This document shows positions 1 through 8,579 of a DNA stretch of 64,000 nt, one piece after another. The stretch is from Roseibium sp. MMSF_3544 (GTDB lineage: Bacteria > Pseudomonadota > Alphaproteobacteria > Rhizobiales > Stappiaceae). The notes beneath the pieces are model-generated. The model was not told the DNA's origin. It did no database searches and saw only the letters and a list, made by a program, of their open reading frames with translations. The stretch spans positions 186,001 through 250,000 of the forward strand of contig NZ_JASHKA010000004.1 of assembly GCF_030732845.1 (NCBI RefSeq), read 5' to 3'. The position numbers and the translations under genes were made by a program. Every line of letters starts with the position of its first letter. Position 1 is the first letter of the stretch.

Positions 1-1
1 C

Positions 2-691
2 TATGCGGTGCGGCCGGCGCGCGTGCGACGTGAAAAGCCGAGGGTTTCGGCCTTCACATCAGCTGATATCCCAAAGATCCTCGCCCTGGAGCCCGACCTC
101 GTTCTGACTTTTTCCGATTTGCAGGCCGACATCGCAGCCGAACTGATCCGAGCAGGGGTTGCTGTCGTTGCCTACAATCAGCGCGACATTGCTGGCATCC
201 TCGCCATGATCCGGCACCTTGGAGCGACCATTGGCCAGGCAGCAAAAGCCGATGCTCTGGCCAGCCAGTATGAAGCGCGGTTGGCACAGGTCGCGGCAAA
301 CGCTGAAGGCCAGCCGCGTCCGGTTGTCTATTTCGAAGAATGGGATGATCCGATGATCTCAGGCATCAAGTGGGTGTCTGAACTGATTGAGGTCGCCGGT
401 GGCCGCGAGGCTTTTCCGAAACAGGCAGAAAGCGGTGGTGCACGCGACCGGATTGTTTCGTCGGACGAGGTCATCGCCGCCGCGCCGGAGGTCATCATCG
501 CATCCTGGTGCGGCAAGAAGGTACGCCCTGAGAAGATTGCAGCGCGCCCTGGCTGGGACACAATACCCGCAGTCCGCGATGGCCATATTGTCGAGATCAA
601 ATCGCCCCTTATCTTACAACCCGGCCCTGCGGCCTTGACGGATGGTCTTGATGCCATTCTTGCAGCGCTAAATCACGATCAGAAGGTCTAA
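2..691 (+). CDS. BtuF-like cobalamin/metal-binding protein (5' partial)
   Basis: About 230 codons of the C-terminal part of a class III periplasmic-binding-protein fold (helical backbone metal receptor, BtuF/FepB superfamily). The reading frame is open from base 2, so the real start and any signal peptide lie outside the window. Family features seen are the 'EPDLVLTFSDLQ' strand-turn, the long backbone helix around visible residues 65-95, and the C-terminal 'GWDTIPAVRDGHIVEI' segment that closes such domains. Family members bind vitamin B12, ferric siderophores or metals for ABC import. No permease or ATPase follows; a DUF1289 gene starts 2 bases after the stop, so the two are probably co-transcribed. 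The ligand cannot be told from sequence. Confidence 0.75.
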   Translation, partial: YAVRPARVRREKPRVSAFTSADIPKILALEPDLVLTFSDLQADIAAELIRAGVAVVAYNQRDIAGILAMIRHLGATIGQAAKADALASQYEARLAQVAANAEGQPRPVVYFEEWDDPMISGIKWVSELIEVAGGREAFPKQAESGGARDRIVSSDEVIAAAPEVIIASWCGKKVRPEKIAARPGWDTIPAVRDGHIVEIKSPLILQPGPAALTDGLDAILAALNHDQKV

Positions 692-693
692 AC

Positions 694-1578
694 ATGAGCA
701 TGGTCAGCCCCTGTGTCGGTACCTGCAAACTCGATGAGGCAACCGGGTTTTGCATAGGCTGTGCCAGAACCGGAGACGAGATCGCTGTTTGGGGCGGTGA
801 AACAGATGCCTGGCGCGCTGACATCTGGGACGCACTCCCTGAACGCTTTGATAGCCTTGGCGTCGCCTGCCGACGTTTACCCTGGGACACAGACGAGATA
901 CGCGCTTTTGTCGTAAGAAGCCTGCAGGAGAACCAGGGAACCTGGGTCGCAGGTGTTGTCGGCGCGGTCGGTGAGTTCACCGCAGCTCCGGGAAACAAGG
1001 TCCATGTCGACTTTGAGGGAGATATCATCGTTGCGACCACGCCGGGCGCAAGGCTCAGGTTTCACATCGATGACCATGTGCGCGCCTTGACGTTTGATCC
1101 CAAAGTGACCCCAACCAGGGAGATGCGGGTGATGCTTTCCGTCAAACGGGAACGCGGGCGCCCAGAGGTTGCCCACGTGCTCTCGCCGCTTGGGAAAGAT
1201 TGCTCCGCAATCGCGGCCGCGGACTGGGACGCAACCTTGTTCGACCTTGGTCTTGGACGCAAAGAAGCACGCTTTTGCGTTCGAACCGGACCCGGCCCGC
1301 TAAACGATGCGCTTGTGCGTGCAGACGGGACGGCTTTTCCCGACAACCTGCCAAAGATCGGACCTGCCTTGCTCGAAGCGAGCCCGGCCCGTGTGATCGA
1401 AACGGCCCTTGGCCGCATCGAAGTCATGACTCCGATCCCTGCTCCAACCGGAAAGTCCCCTCTCGGTCCCCACACGCATCTTTTGCCGGACCATCTTGCC
1501 TCGGGACGCGCAACACCGGCCGGCATGGACCTCCCCCGCGCCTATCTTCCAGGTGCGATCTTTTATCCGGCAGCTTGA
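694..1578 (+). CDS. DUF1289 domain-containing protein with unknown C-terminal domain
   Basis: The 294-aa protein begins with the DUF1289 signature, a small Cys cluster (C7, C11, C20, C23) with the pattern C-x3-C-x8-C-x2-C followed by 'ARTGDEI'. This is generally taken as a metal or Fe-S binding module of unknown function. Residues from about 70 on form a larger alpha/beta domain not recognised by eye. It follows the BtuF-like gene by 2 bases and converges on a membrane-protein gene with a 16-bp 3' overlap. Function unknown; the pairing with a metal-receptor-like protein hints at metal or cofactor handling. Confidence 0.75.
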   Translation: MSMVSPCVGTCKLDEATGFCIGCARTGDEIAVWGGETDAWRADIWDALPERFDSLGVACRRLPWDTDEIRAFVVRSLQENQGTWVAGVVGAVGEFTAAPGNKVHVDFEGDIIVATTPGARLRFHIDDHVRALTFDPKVTPTREMRVMLSVKRERGRPEVAHVLSPLGKDCSAIAAADWDATLFDLGLGRKEARFCVRTGPGPLNDALVRADGTAFPDNLPKIGPALLEASPARVIETALGRIEVMTPIPAPTGKSPLGPHTHLLPDHLASGRATPAGMDLPRAYLPGAIFYPAA

Positions 1579-2102
1579 CGTTTCGAAGGGGCGATGCCAG
1601 CCAGGGCGCCAAGGCCGTAAAGAGCACCGAACGTCGCGAAGGCGAGCGCATTCGTCCAGCCGATCTGCCAAATGACCGGCAGAGAAAAAGCAGAAGGATG
1701 TGACGGCAACAGCCAGCTCGCCGCGTAAACGACTGCTTGTTGCGCAAGAAGCGCTGCGGCAAACGCAATCAATGCAACGGCTACAAACAAATGCCCCGCA
1801 AACTGCCTTTGGCTAAACAGCGCTGCCATCACGGCAGCAACAGCCGAAAAGCCGAGCACAGCACCCCAAGCAAGCGTTGCCATATCTGTCGGATAACCGA
1901 GCACGCCAAAGCCGATGACCTGATTGACCAACCAGCCGAGGATGGCCGTGACAAGTGCTTCTCTCCAGGGAAGAACAAGCGCAGCGAGCGCGCCGATTGC
2001 GGCAAAGGGCATCGCGCAGGCCAGCGCAAAACTGAATAGCACGGCCGCTGAGACGAGAACCACTGGCCAAACCATCACCATCTTGTTTTCACTGTTAGTC
2101 AT
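1563..2102 (-). CDS. small integral membrane protein, unknown
   Basis: A 179-aa hydrophobic protein with about five or six predicted membrane segments (approximately residues 10-30, 33-50, 55-70, 78-96, 104-130, 145-170). A GGGAG ribosome-binding sequence about 10 bases upstream supports the ATG at 2102. Its 3' end overlaps the convergent DUF1289 gene by 16 bp. The size and segment count recall small substrate-binding (S) or metal/vitamin permease subunits, but no signature was recognised, so no transport function is assigned. The 505-bp upstream gap contains a Zur-like palindrome that could serve this gene or thrS. Confidence 0.7.
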   Translation of the reverse strand: MTNSENKMVMVWPVVLVSAAVLFSFALACAMPFAAIGALAALVLPWREALVTAILGWLVNQVIGFGVLGYPTDMATLAWGAVLGFSAVAAVMAALFSQRQFAGHLFVAVALIAFAAALLAQQAVVYAASWLLPSHPSAFSLPVIWQIGWTNALAFATFGALYGLGALAGIAPSKRQAAG

Positions 2103-2607
2103 TACGACAAGCTCCCACTAGCGTCCTAGTGTGTCACACTGCTCGACACGATGACAACGGTCCGGCAATTGAGTCACGATGTCATTTCGAGTGCTGGCGC
2201 ACATGCTGTTTAAGAAATGGGTGCTCGAACCGTTGCTTTCAGTCCCGCTAGCAGATATTACCACTCGACATGTAACGTTATAACATAATGCGTGAGGCAA
2301 CTGGGCGTCCGGACTGAGGTCGGCTCGACGTCGTGACAAGACATCAGAAGTTTCAATGATGGGGTTCAGACCACATGTCGGTCGGATGGAACTCCGTCAG
2401 TTGGAGAATCGAGCCCGCAGAACACGGTGGCCGAGAACAAGGAGATGATCCTTATTGGTGGAATTTTCGGCCATGAAGTTCTTCGGTCTCCGACATCGGG
2501 AAACCTTAGAGCTTGGCATTGCCAGTGCGCTCACTCCCCAGTCTTTCCGAGCTTCAAAATTATAGCTCGAGGCAATCAAACTTAACCCCTGAAATTCGAG
2601 AAGAGTC
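2103..2607. other. 505-bp intergenic region between divergent genes
   Basis: This gap separates the minus-strand membrane-protein gene from thrS. No convincing ORF, tRNA or cobalamin riboswitch (no B12-box-like core on either strand) was seen. It contains the palindrome at 2272-2289 described separately. The long thrS leader (about 300 bases after the palindrome) shows no obvious T-box or strong hairpin. Confidence 0.5.
2272..2289. promoter_or_regulatory. Zur-box-like palindrome
   Basis: The 18-mer GTAACGTTATAACATAAT is an imperfect palindrome centred on TTATAA. It matches, from memory, 14 of 18 positions of the alphaproteobacterial Zur signal GTAATGTAATAACATTAC. It lies 170 bp from the start of the minus-strand membrane gene and 318 bp from thrS. 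A second, better match lies in front of the gcrA-like gene, which raises the chance that both are real. Target gene uncertain. Confidence 0.4.
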
Positions 2608-4590
2608 ATGGTCCTCATCACCCTGCCCGACGGTGGACAACGCACATTCGAAGAACCGGTGTCAGGTTCGGACATCGCAGCCTCAATCGCGCCTTCACTC
2701 AAGAAAAAGGCGATTGCTATGGCGCTGGACGGCAGTCTGTCGGATCTATCCGCACCTGTGACGCAAGACGCCAATATCGAATTCATCATGCGAGAAGATC
2801 CGCGCGCATTGGAGCTCATTCGCCACGACGCTGCGCACGTTCTTGCGGAGGCGGTCCAGGACCTGTTTCCAGGCACCCAAGCCACCATTGGGCCTGTTAT
2901 CGAAAACGGCTTCTTCTATGATTTTGCGCGAGACGTTCCATTCACGCCAGACGACCTGCCCGTGATTGAAGCGCGCATGCGCGAAATCGTGTCCCAGAAC
3001 CAACCCTTCACCCGTGAGGTGTGGAGCCGTGAGGAAGCCAAGAGTTTCTTTCGCGACAAAGGCGAGCATTTTAAAGTTGAGCTTGTCGATGCAATCCCGG
3101 AAGGCGAACCGATCGGGATATACCGGCAGGGAGACTGGCTCGACCTGTGCCGGGGTCCGCACATGACCTCCACCGGCAAAATCGGATCTGCATTCAAATT
3201 GACCAAGGTTGCAGGTGCATATTGGCGCGGCGATGCCGACAATCCGATGTTGACGCGTATCTACGGCACGGCGTTCGCGACACAGGAAGAACTGGACGCT
3301 CATCTGAAGATGCTTGAAGAAGCCGAGAAACGGGATCACCGGCGTCTCGGCAGAGAAATGGATCTCTTTCACTTCCAGGAGGAAGCGCCGGGGTCGGTCT
3401 TCTGGCACGCCAAGGGTTGGTCCCTATTCCAGAGCCTCATCGCCTACATGCGCGATCGGCAAGCTGATGCCGGCTATATCGAAGTCAACACGCCCGATAT
3501 CATGGATCGAAACCTCTGGGAAACTTCGGGCCACTGGCAAAATTATCGCGAACACATGTTCACGACGAAAACCGAAGACGATCGCGACTTCGCACTCAAA
3601 CCGATGAACTGCCCCGGCCACATGCTCATCTACAAGCAGGGCCTAAAGAGCTATCGCGACATGCCTCTCAAGATCGCGGAGTTCGGCAAGGTGCACCGGT
3701 ACGAGCCGTCAGGCGCATTGCATGGTCTTTTGCGGGTCCGGTCCTTCACTCAAGATGATGCACACATCTTTTGCACGGAAGATCAGCTCACTGCCGAGTG
3801 TATCAAGGTCAACGACCTTATCCTGTCGATTTATGCCGACTTCGGGTTCACCGACATCCGCATAAAGCTCTCGACCCGGCCGGAACATCGCATAGGTTCC
3901 GACGCGTCGTGGGATCGCTCCGAACGGTCGCTTCGCCGCGCCCTGGATACGTTGGGCAGGCCCTACACCGTCAACGAAGGAGAAGGTGCGTTTTACGGGC
4001 CCAAGCTTGAGTATGTTTTGCGCGATGCCATCGGCCGTGACTGGCAATGCGGAACGCTCCAGGTGGATTTCAATCTGCCTGAACGCTTCGGAACCTTTTA
4101 TGTCGACGACAAGGGCCAGAAGGTCACCCCGGTGATGCTGCACAGGGCGATGTTTGGATCGCTGGAGCGCTTCACGGGCATTTTGATTGAGCATCATGCC
4201 GGAAAACTGCCCCTTTGGCTGGCTCCCGTGCAGGCTGTTGTCGCAACGATCACTTCCGAAGTGGACGACTATGCTGACGAGGTCGCCTCGCTTCTGCGCG
4301 CACGAAACATCAGGGTGGAAAGTGATCTTCGAAACGAGAAGATCCCATACAAGGTTCGCGAACACAGCCTGAAGAAGGTCCCGATCCTTATCATCCTCGG
4401 GAAAAACGAATTGGAAAACCGCACCGTTTCCATTCGACGCCTTGGCTCACCCAAGACAAATGTGTTCGGGCTTGAGGAGGCTGCGGATTTGATCGAGAAA
4501 GAGGCGCAGGCACCGCAGACGGCTCGATCGACTTCATTTTCGTCTACCTCACCAGACCATCTTGAGGCGATGGAAAGCGCTTTGGCGTAG
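2608..4590 (+). CDS. thrS: threonyl-tRNA synthetase
   Basis: Class II aminoacyl-tRNA synthetase charging tRNA-Thr in the cytoplasm; 660 aa, a normal length. Domain order is complete: N-terminal TGS domain (about 1-65), N2 editing domain with the '[12 protein letters not shown]' helix (about 70-240), catalytic core (about 245-545) and C-terminal anticodon-binding domain (about 550-645). The three zinc ligands known from the E. coli enzyme are all present: Cys in 'PMNCPGH', His in 'QDDAHIF' and His in 'MLHRAMFGS'. The last 25 residues form a Ser/Thr-rich tail that looks dispensable. The gene stands alone, with a hairpin after it and a Zur-like palindrome in the upstream gap. Whether this is the only thrS of the genome or a second, zinc-regulated copy cannot be judged here. 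Confidence 0.97.
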   Translation: MVLITLPDGGQRTFEEPVSGSDIAASIAPSLKKKAIAMALDGSLSDLSAPVTQDANIEFIMREDPRALELIRHDAAHVLAEAVQDLFPGTQATIGPVIENGFFYDFARDVPFTPDDLPVIEARMREIVSQNQPFTREVWSREEAKSFFRDKGEHFKVELVDAIPEGEPIGIYRQGDWLDLCRGPHMTSTGKIGSAFKLTKVAGAYWRGDADNPMLTRIYGTAFATQEELDAHLKMLEEAEKRDHRRLGREMDLFHFQEEAPGSVFWHAKGWSLFQSLIAYMRDRQADAGYIEVNTPDIMDRNLWETSGHWQNYREHMFTTKTEDDRDFALKPMNCPGHMLIYKQGLKSYRDMPLKIAEFGKVHRYEPSGALHGLLRVRSFTQDDAHIFCTEDQLTAECIKVNDLILSIYADFGFTDIRIKLSTRPEHRIGSDASWDRSERSLRRALDTLGRPYTVNEGEGAFYGPKLEYVLRDAIGRDWQCGTLQVDFNLPERFGTFYVDDKGQKVTPVMLHRAMFGSLERFTGILIEHHAGKLPLWLAPVQAVVATITSEVDDYADEVASLLRARNIRVESDLRNEKIPYKVREHSLKKVPILIILGKNELENRTVSIRRLGSPKTNVFGLEEAADLIEKEAQAPQTARSTSFSSTSPDHLEAMESALA

Positions 4591-4627
4591 TGCCAACGAC
4601 TTGAACACTCGCAGTTTGTGTTTGCAG

Positions 4628-4662
4628 CCTCTGGATGACAATCGGTGGGCGTCATCCGGAGG
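4628..4662 (+). terminator. stem-loop downstream of thrS
   Basis: CCTCTGGATGAC (4628-4639) and GTCATCCGGAGG (4651-4662) pair over 12 positions with one G-T wobble, around an 11-nt loop. No U-run follows, so it is either a weak or factor-dependent terminator or an mRNA 3'-end stabiliser. Confidence 0.5.
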
Positions 4663-4762
4663 ACGTTCACCTGGCAACAAATGATGGTTTCGCGCAAACC
4701 TCATGGGGAAAACGCTTCGTTGAACGCCGCTTTCCTTGCTGACATGCCAAGCTGGAGATAAC

Positions 4763-4780
4763 GTTATGAAATAACATTAC
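4763..4780. promoter_or_regulatory. Zur-box-like sequence upstream of the gcrA-like gene
   Basis: GTTATGAAATAACATTAC matches 16 of 18 positions of the alphaproteobacterial Zur consensus GTAATGTAATAACATTAC (consensus from memory). It ends 63 bp before the gcrA-like start codon, a position where it could block a promoter. The right half-site is a perfect match. Confidence 0.5.
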
Positions 4781-4843
4781 AAATTGAGATCTCTATGTCG
4801 CGTTTGGTCAAGCTCCCGCGATGGGTTTCAAAAGTGAGGCGAC

Positions 4844-5407
4844 ATGTCTGCGAGCGCAGGATCGACTTGGACAGAAGAACGCATTGAGCGACTGAAAACT
4901 CTTTGGAGCGAGGGGTTGAGCGCCAGTCAAATCGCGTCTCAATTGGGCGGCGTTACACGCAATGCCGTGATCGGAAAGGTCCATCGCCTTGGACTGTCTG
5001 GAAGGCAAAGAACGAGCGTCAGAAGTGTGGCAAAATCCACGTCAGAAGCAAAGCAAGTGGCTGGGCAAACGCATTTACCCCGCCCGCCAAGAGTTGCTGC
5101 GGTCTCCGCTACTGCGCAGGCTGTCTCGCCTTCTCACGTACCCGAGCCTCTGACGGAAAACCCTATTGAAACGAACAACGTCATTCCAATGAGCCGATAC
5201 CTCACAATACAGGAGCTTGATACTCACACCTGCCGCTGGCCCATTGGAGATCCACAGTCGCCACAATTCCGATATTGCGGAGCCGCGACGGAACCAGGGC
5301 AAGTCTATTGCGGCCCTTGCTCGCAAAAGGCCTATTTGCCTAAGGAAAACAAGAAAAAGACCACGTTAAAAACCAACCAGCAACTTATGTGGCGACAGTT
5401 TCGGTGA
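4844..5407 (+). CDS. gcrA: GcrA-family cell-cycle transcriptional regulator
   Basis: A 187-aa GcrA homologue. GcrA acts with sigma-70 RNA polymerase at methylated GANTC promoters in alphaproteobacteria. The N-terminal HTH (about residues 8-53) has the hallmark 'LWSEGLSASQIASQLGG' and 'RNAVIGKVHRLGLSGR'. A low-complexity linker (about 55-125) follows. The C-terminal domain carries 'CRWPIGDP', 'YCG' and 'YCGPC'; the last motif has Cys where, from memory, canonical GcrA has His ('YCxxH'). Compared with the classic protein it has six extra N-terminal residues and a Lys/Asn/Gln-rich tail, so it may be a paralogue rather than the main GcrA. A hairpin overlaps its stop codon. Confidence 0.88.
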   Translation: MSASAGSTWTEERIERLKTLWSEGLSASQIASQLGGVTRNAVIGKVHRLGLSGRQRTSVRSVAKSTSEAKQVAGQTHLPRPPRVAAVSATAQAVSPSHVPEPLTENPIETNNVIPMSRYLTIQELDTHTCRWPIGDPQSPQFRYCGAATEPGQVYCGPCSQKAYLPKENKKKTTLKTNQQLMWRQFR

Positions 5408-5430
5408 GCCGGATGTCGAGCGGCTCTTTT
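5406..5430 (+). terminator. Rho-independent terminator of the gcrA-like gene
   Basis: A 6-bp stem GAGCCG (5406-5411) / CGGCTC (5421-5426) is followed directly by TTTT. The stem begins within the stop codon TGA. Confidence 0.65.
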
Positions 5431-5551
5431 CAGCTGTCGGAGCGGTGAAGTGGGCAAACAATTTGCGTGGCTGGTTTTTTGAACGCACATCCTTGATCGA
5501 CAAACGACTGCAATGTCGAGGATCTTTGGTCGACGTCATCCTGTACGAGGT

Positions 5552-6016
5552 TCATAATCCCAATTCCGTAAGGCCGGGATGATCGTCCGGGCGCACACCG
5601 CTCGGCCAACGAAAGAGCCTGTCACTCTCTTGGATTGCAACATCATTGATTGACGCATGACGCTCGGCCATCAAGCCTTGAGCATCAAAACGCCAGTTTT
5701 CGTTGCCATGGGATCGATACCAATTGCCGTCAGTATCGTGGCATTCGTAGACAAAGCGCACCGCAATTCTATCGTCAGCGTGCGCCCAGATTTCCTTGAT
5801 CAGGCGATAGTCGAGTTCCCTCTCCCATTTCCGCGTCAGGAATGCCTCGATCTCTGCCCGACCATTTACAAACTCTGAGCGGTTGCGCCATCTCGAATCG
5901 GGTGTGTAGGCCAACGCGACCTTGGCTGGGTCTTTCAAGTTCCAAGCATTTTCAGCCATTCGAACCTTTTTGACGGAGTCCTCAAATGTAAACGGTGGCA
6001 CAGGGGGTCTGATCAA
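5552..6016 (-). CDS. DUF1348 family (NTF2-like) protein
   Basis: A 154-aa single-domain protein of the DUF1348 family in the SnoaL/NTF2-like superfamily. It is recognised from '[20 protein letters not shown]', '[14 protein letters not shown]' and 'HGNENWRFD'. The family is widespread and cytoplasmic; no reaction is established. The only in-frame initiator that keeps the conserved 'RPPVPPFT' N-terminus is a TTG at 6016, because a stop codon lies a few codons upstream. The next ATG would be at 5959 and would cut off conserved residues. It lies downstream of cynS on the same strand but 78 bp away. Confidence 0.85.
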   Translation of the reverse strand: MIRPPVPPFTFEDSVKKVRMAENAWNLKDPAKVALAYTPDSRWRNRSEFVNGRAEIEAFLTRKWERELDYRLIKEIWAHADDRIAVRFVYECHDTDGNWYRSHGNENWRFDAQGLMAERHASINDVAIQESDRLFRWPSGVRPDDHPGLTELGL

Positions 6017-6094
6017 GATGGTGATCCAATCTACTCATGAAAGATGCGACGAGCCGAACGTCACTTCCAGCTCGCCTAACAATTCCAGTGGCGT

Positions 6095-6559
6095 TTACCA
6101 GCTATTGTAGCCAAGAAACTTGCCGGACATTTCGACCTTCACCCTGTCGCCTTTGGGGTTGGCGACGCGCGTGATGCTCATGTCAAAATCAATAGCTGAC
6201 ATGATGCCGTCGCCGAACTCTTCATGAATAAGCGCCTTGATGGTCGGGCCGTAGACCCCAACGATTTCATAAAGCCGATAGATGCATGGGTCCGTCGGCA
6301 CCGTTTGCTCCCAAACCTTTGTGGGGCTCTCGACAAGAACTTCGATCACCTCTTGCGGCAAGCCGAGCACCTGAACAAGTGCCTTGGCTTTCTCTTCGGG
6401 CATGGCATTCATGCCGACACAGGCTGAGTGGGTCCAGACCGGTGACATCGAGATCTTATCCGCGATGTCCTCCCAGGACATTTTGGACGCCTTTTTTGCA
6501 GACAAAATGATCTGGGCCACGTCATCTTTGGTGAGCAGTTGCGGAACTTCGATGGTCAT
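6095..6559 (-). CDS. cynS: cyanate hydratase (cyanase)
   Basis: Converts cyanate plus bicarbonate to ammonia and CO2 (via carbamate), both a detoxification and a nitrogen-acquisition reaction. At 154 aa it matches E. coli CynS (156 aa). The N-terminal HTH-like domain (about 5-80) precedes the catalytic domain, where the Arg and Glu of 'IYRLYEIVG' and the Ser of 'IMSAIDFD' correspond to the known catalytic Arg/Glu/Ser. ATG 6559 is chosen because AGGAG lies 6 bases upstream; a GTG 18 bases earlier would place that RBS inside the gene. It follows the ABC ATPase stop by 17 bases as the last gene of the uptake operon. No carbonic anhydrase (cynT) is adjacent. Confidence 0.96.
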   Translation of the reverse strand: MTIEVPQLLTKDDVAQIILSAKKASKMSWEDIADKISMSPVWTHSACVGMNAMPEEKAKALVQVLGLPQEVIEVLVESPTKVWEQTVPTDPCIYRLYEIVGVYGPTIKALIHEEFGDGIMSAIDFDMSITRVANPKGDRVKVEMSGKFLGYNSW

Positions 6560-6576
6560 GATTGACTCCTGTTTCA

Positions 6577-7494
6577 CTATTCATTCACGGCGCGCAAATG
6601 CGCTTGATGAGTTGGATCATCATCGGTTTCGGGCGTGTCTTTCTCGGTGCGGTCAATACGGATGGTTTCCGGCGAGTTGGCTCCGCTGCCGCTAGACTGT
6701 CCTGCCAATTCTTTGGACCTTGAGCCGAGGAAGTGCACGAGATGATTGCGGATGGCGTAGTAGTTCGGGTGATCGATGATTTCTTCACGCCGGCGCGGTC
6801 GTGGAATGGTGATCTCCACGGCCTCCGCGACACGTGCGAACGGTCCGTTGGTCATCAGCAAAATGCGGTCCGCAAGCAGAATGGCTTCGTCAATATCATG
6901 CGTGATCATGAAAACGGTTTGATTTGTCCCGTTCCAAATTTTCAGAAGTTCGTCTTGGATTGTTCCGCGCGTCAGCGCGTCAAGCGCGCCAAAAGGTTCG
7001 TCGAGAAGAAGCAGTTTGGGGTGATTGGCGAACGCTCTTGCAATAGAGACGCGCTGGCGCATACCTCCAGACAATTGGGATGGTTTCCGGTGGATGGCGT
7101 CGCCATCTAGGCCCACCATGGCGAGGTACTTTTCCGAGTGTGCCTGAACTTCGGACTTGCTCCAATCCGGATGCCGCGCCGCTACACCAAACATGACGTT
7201 TTTCAGAGCTGAGAGCCACGGCAGCAGCGAGTAGTTCTGGAACACCACGCCCCGATCAAGGCTCGGCCCAGAAATTTCCTCGCCGTCCATAATGACAGTG
7301 CCGCTTGTTGGCTCAGCCAAACCAGCAAGTACGTTCATGATCGTCGACTTGCCGCAACCGGAATGGCCAAGAATGCAGACGAATTCACCCTCTGCGACAC
7401 TAAACGTGGCGTTTTCGAAAACGGTAAGAGTATCCCCTGCGCCGTCCGGAAACTGCTGTGTGAGAAGTTCAACGGAAAGAAATGGCTTGGTCAT
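6577..7494 (-). CDS. ABC transporter ATP-binding protein, cyanate/nitrate type
   Basis: The 305-aa ATPase of the SsuB/TauB/NrtD-type family energises uptake of small anions. Walker A 'GHSGCGKST', signature 'LSGGMRQRV', Walker B 'LLLLDEPFG' and the switch His in 'MITHDIDEA' are all visible. After about residue 235 a tail rich in charged and Ser residues extends beyond the core. ATG 7494 has GGAG 8 bases upstream; a TTG lies one codon before. Gene order SBP-permease-ATPase-cynS indicates cyanate as the likely substrate (CynD-like), though nitrate/nitrite cannot be excluded from the ATPase alone. Confidence 0.9.
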   Translation of the reverse strand: MTKPFLSVELLTQQFPDGAGDTLTVFENATFSVAEGEFVCILGHSGCGKSTIMNVLAGLAEPTSGTVIMDGEEISGPSLDRGVVFQNYSLLPWLSALKNVMFGVAARHPDWSKSEVQAHSEKYLAMVGLDGDAIHRKPSQLSGGMRQRVSIARAFANHPKLLLLDEPFGALDALTRGTIQDELLKIWNGTNQTVFMITHDIDEAILLADRILLMTNGPFARVAEAVEITIPRPRRREEIIDHPNYYAIRNHLVHFLGSRSKELAGQSSGSGANSPETIRIDRTEKDTPETDDDPTHQAHLRAVNE

Positions 7495-7505
7495 CAATTC
7501 ACTCC

Positions 7506-8507
7506 TTATTCAGCGTAAGCGACGGCACGTTGCAGTCGCGCAAAGGCGGCATCGAGCAACATGCCCACCACGCCGATCAGAAGAATTGCGACAATCATTC
7601 GGTCGAGACGCAGGCCATTCCATTCGTTCCACACCACGTACCCAATGCCAGTCCCGCCAACGAGCATCTCGGCGGCGACGATCACAAGCCATGCAATTCC
7701 GATGGAAATGCGCATTCCGGTAATGATGGTGGGCGCTGCTGCCGGCAAAATGACGGTTAGTGCGGTCTTCGTGGTGCTCAATTCGTGTGTACGTGCCACA
7801 TTGACCCAGTCCGACCGGACATTGGCCACACCAAAAGCCGTGTTCGTCAGCATTGGCCATAGCGAGCAAATAAAGATCACGAAAATCGAAGACAATTCGC
7901 TATCGCCGATGGTGAAGAGCGCGATCGGCATCCAGGCCAACGGCGAAATGGGTTTCAAAACCTGAATGAAAGGATCGAGCGCCTTATAAAACATCGGCGA
8001 CATGCCAATGAGGAAACCCAACGGAATTGCCACAGCCGCCGAAAGCGAATACCCAATCAGAACCCGCAGCAACGAGTATCCCATCTGTATGCCAAAACCC
8101 ATGTCGTTGGTGCCGGCGACGTAGAATGGATCAGCTATGGTCGCCCACAACTCCTTGCCGATCTGGGTAGGTGAAGGGAAAAGCGAACCAGGTGCTGGCG
8201 CGCTGTTTTCATCCGGGGCGCTGATACCGAGCGCCTGGATGCCACCGGCAGCTTCGATCATCGAGCGCGAAAGATTGAGGGAAGCAATTTGCTCCAATTG
8301 CGCAAATTCAACGCCTTGCGTGGCATAGTATTCAATGTCCTCGGAAAGCATGTTTTTCCCAAGCAGCGTGTCCATCTCGCCTTGTGACAACTCGACGCCC
8401 GTGGGGCCTGTGTCAGGGACATGCGTTGCTGCGTGCCAAATGAAGACGCCGACAAACAAGATTGTCAACGACAGCAAGGTGCTGCGCATATCTATTTTCT
8501 GAACCAT
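7506..8507 (-). CDS. ABC transporter permease, cyanate/nitrate type
   Basis: The 333-aa inner-membrane permease of the NrtB/CynB/SsuC type. TM1 lies near residues 8-25, followed by a roughly 80-residue periplasmic segment, then five C-terminal TM helices. The cytoplasmic EAA-like loop is around 'DWVNVARTHELSTTKTALTVILPAAAP'-like sequence. ATG 8507 (GGGA 8 bases upstream) is preferred over the TTG at 8528. The large periplasmic insertion after TM1 is typical of NrtB-like subunits. It lies between the binding-protein gene (after a stem-loop) and the ATPase gene (8-base gap), so one operon. Confidence 0.9.
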   Translation of the reverse strand: MVQKIDMRSTLLSLTILFVGVFIWHAATHVPDTGPTGVELSQGEMDTLLGKNMLSEDIEYYATQGVEFAQLEQIASLNLSRSMIEAAGGIQALGISAPDENSAPAPGSLFPSPTQIGKELWATIADPFYVAGTNDMGFGIQMGYSLLRVLIGYSLSAAVAIPLGFLIGMSPMFYKALDPFIQVLKPISPLAWMPIALFTIGDSELSSIFVIFICSLWPMLTNTAFGVANVRSDWVNVARTHELSTTKTALTVILPAAAPTIITGMRISIGIAWLVIVAAEMLVGGTGIGYVVWNEWNGLRLDRMIVAILLIGVVGMLLDAAFARLQRAVAYAE

Positions 8508-8535
8508 AAAAATCATCCCAAAATTCAAGAGTTAA

Positions 8536-8561
8536 GACGGGGCGAGCATGCTCGCTCCGTC
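8536..8561 (-). other. intercistronic stem-loop between binding protein and permease genes
   Basis: GACGG-x2-CGAGC paired with GCTCG-x2-CCGTC forms an almost perfect 26-bp palindrome centred on GCATGC. In the minus-strand transcript no U-run follows. Such stem-loops between an SBP gene and the rest of its operon commonly protect the SBP message and lower downstream expression. A similar element lies at 22362-22383 in the TRAP operon. Confidence 0.6.
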
Positions 8562-8579
8562 TTTCGTTTTTGGGCTGGT

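Noticed and set aside
2103..2607. Cobalamin riboswitch between the BtuF-region genes and thrS
   Set aside because: Searched because of the BtuF-like gene; no B12-box core or paired arms could be found on either strand.
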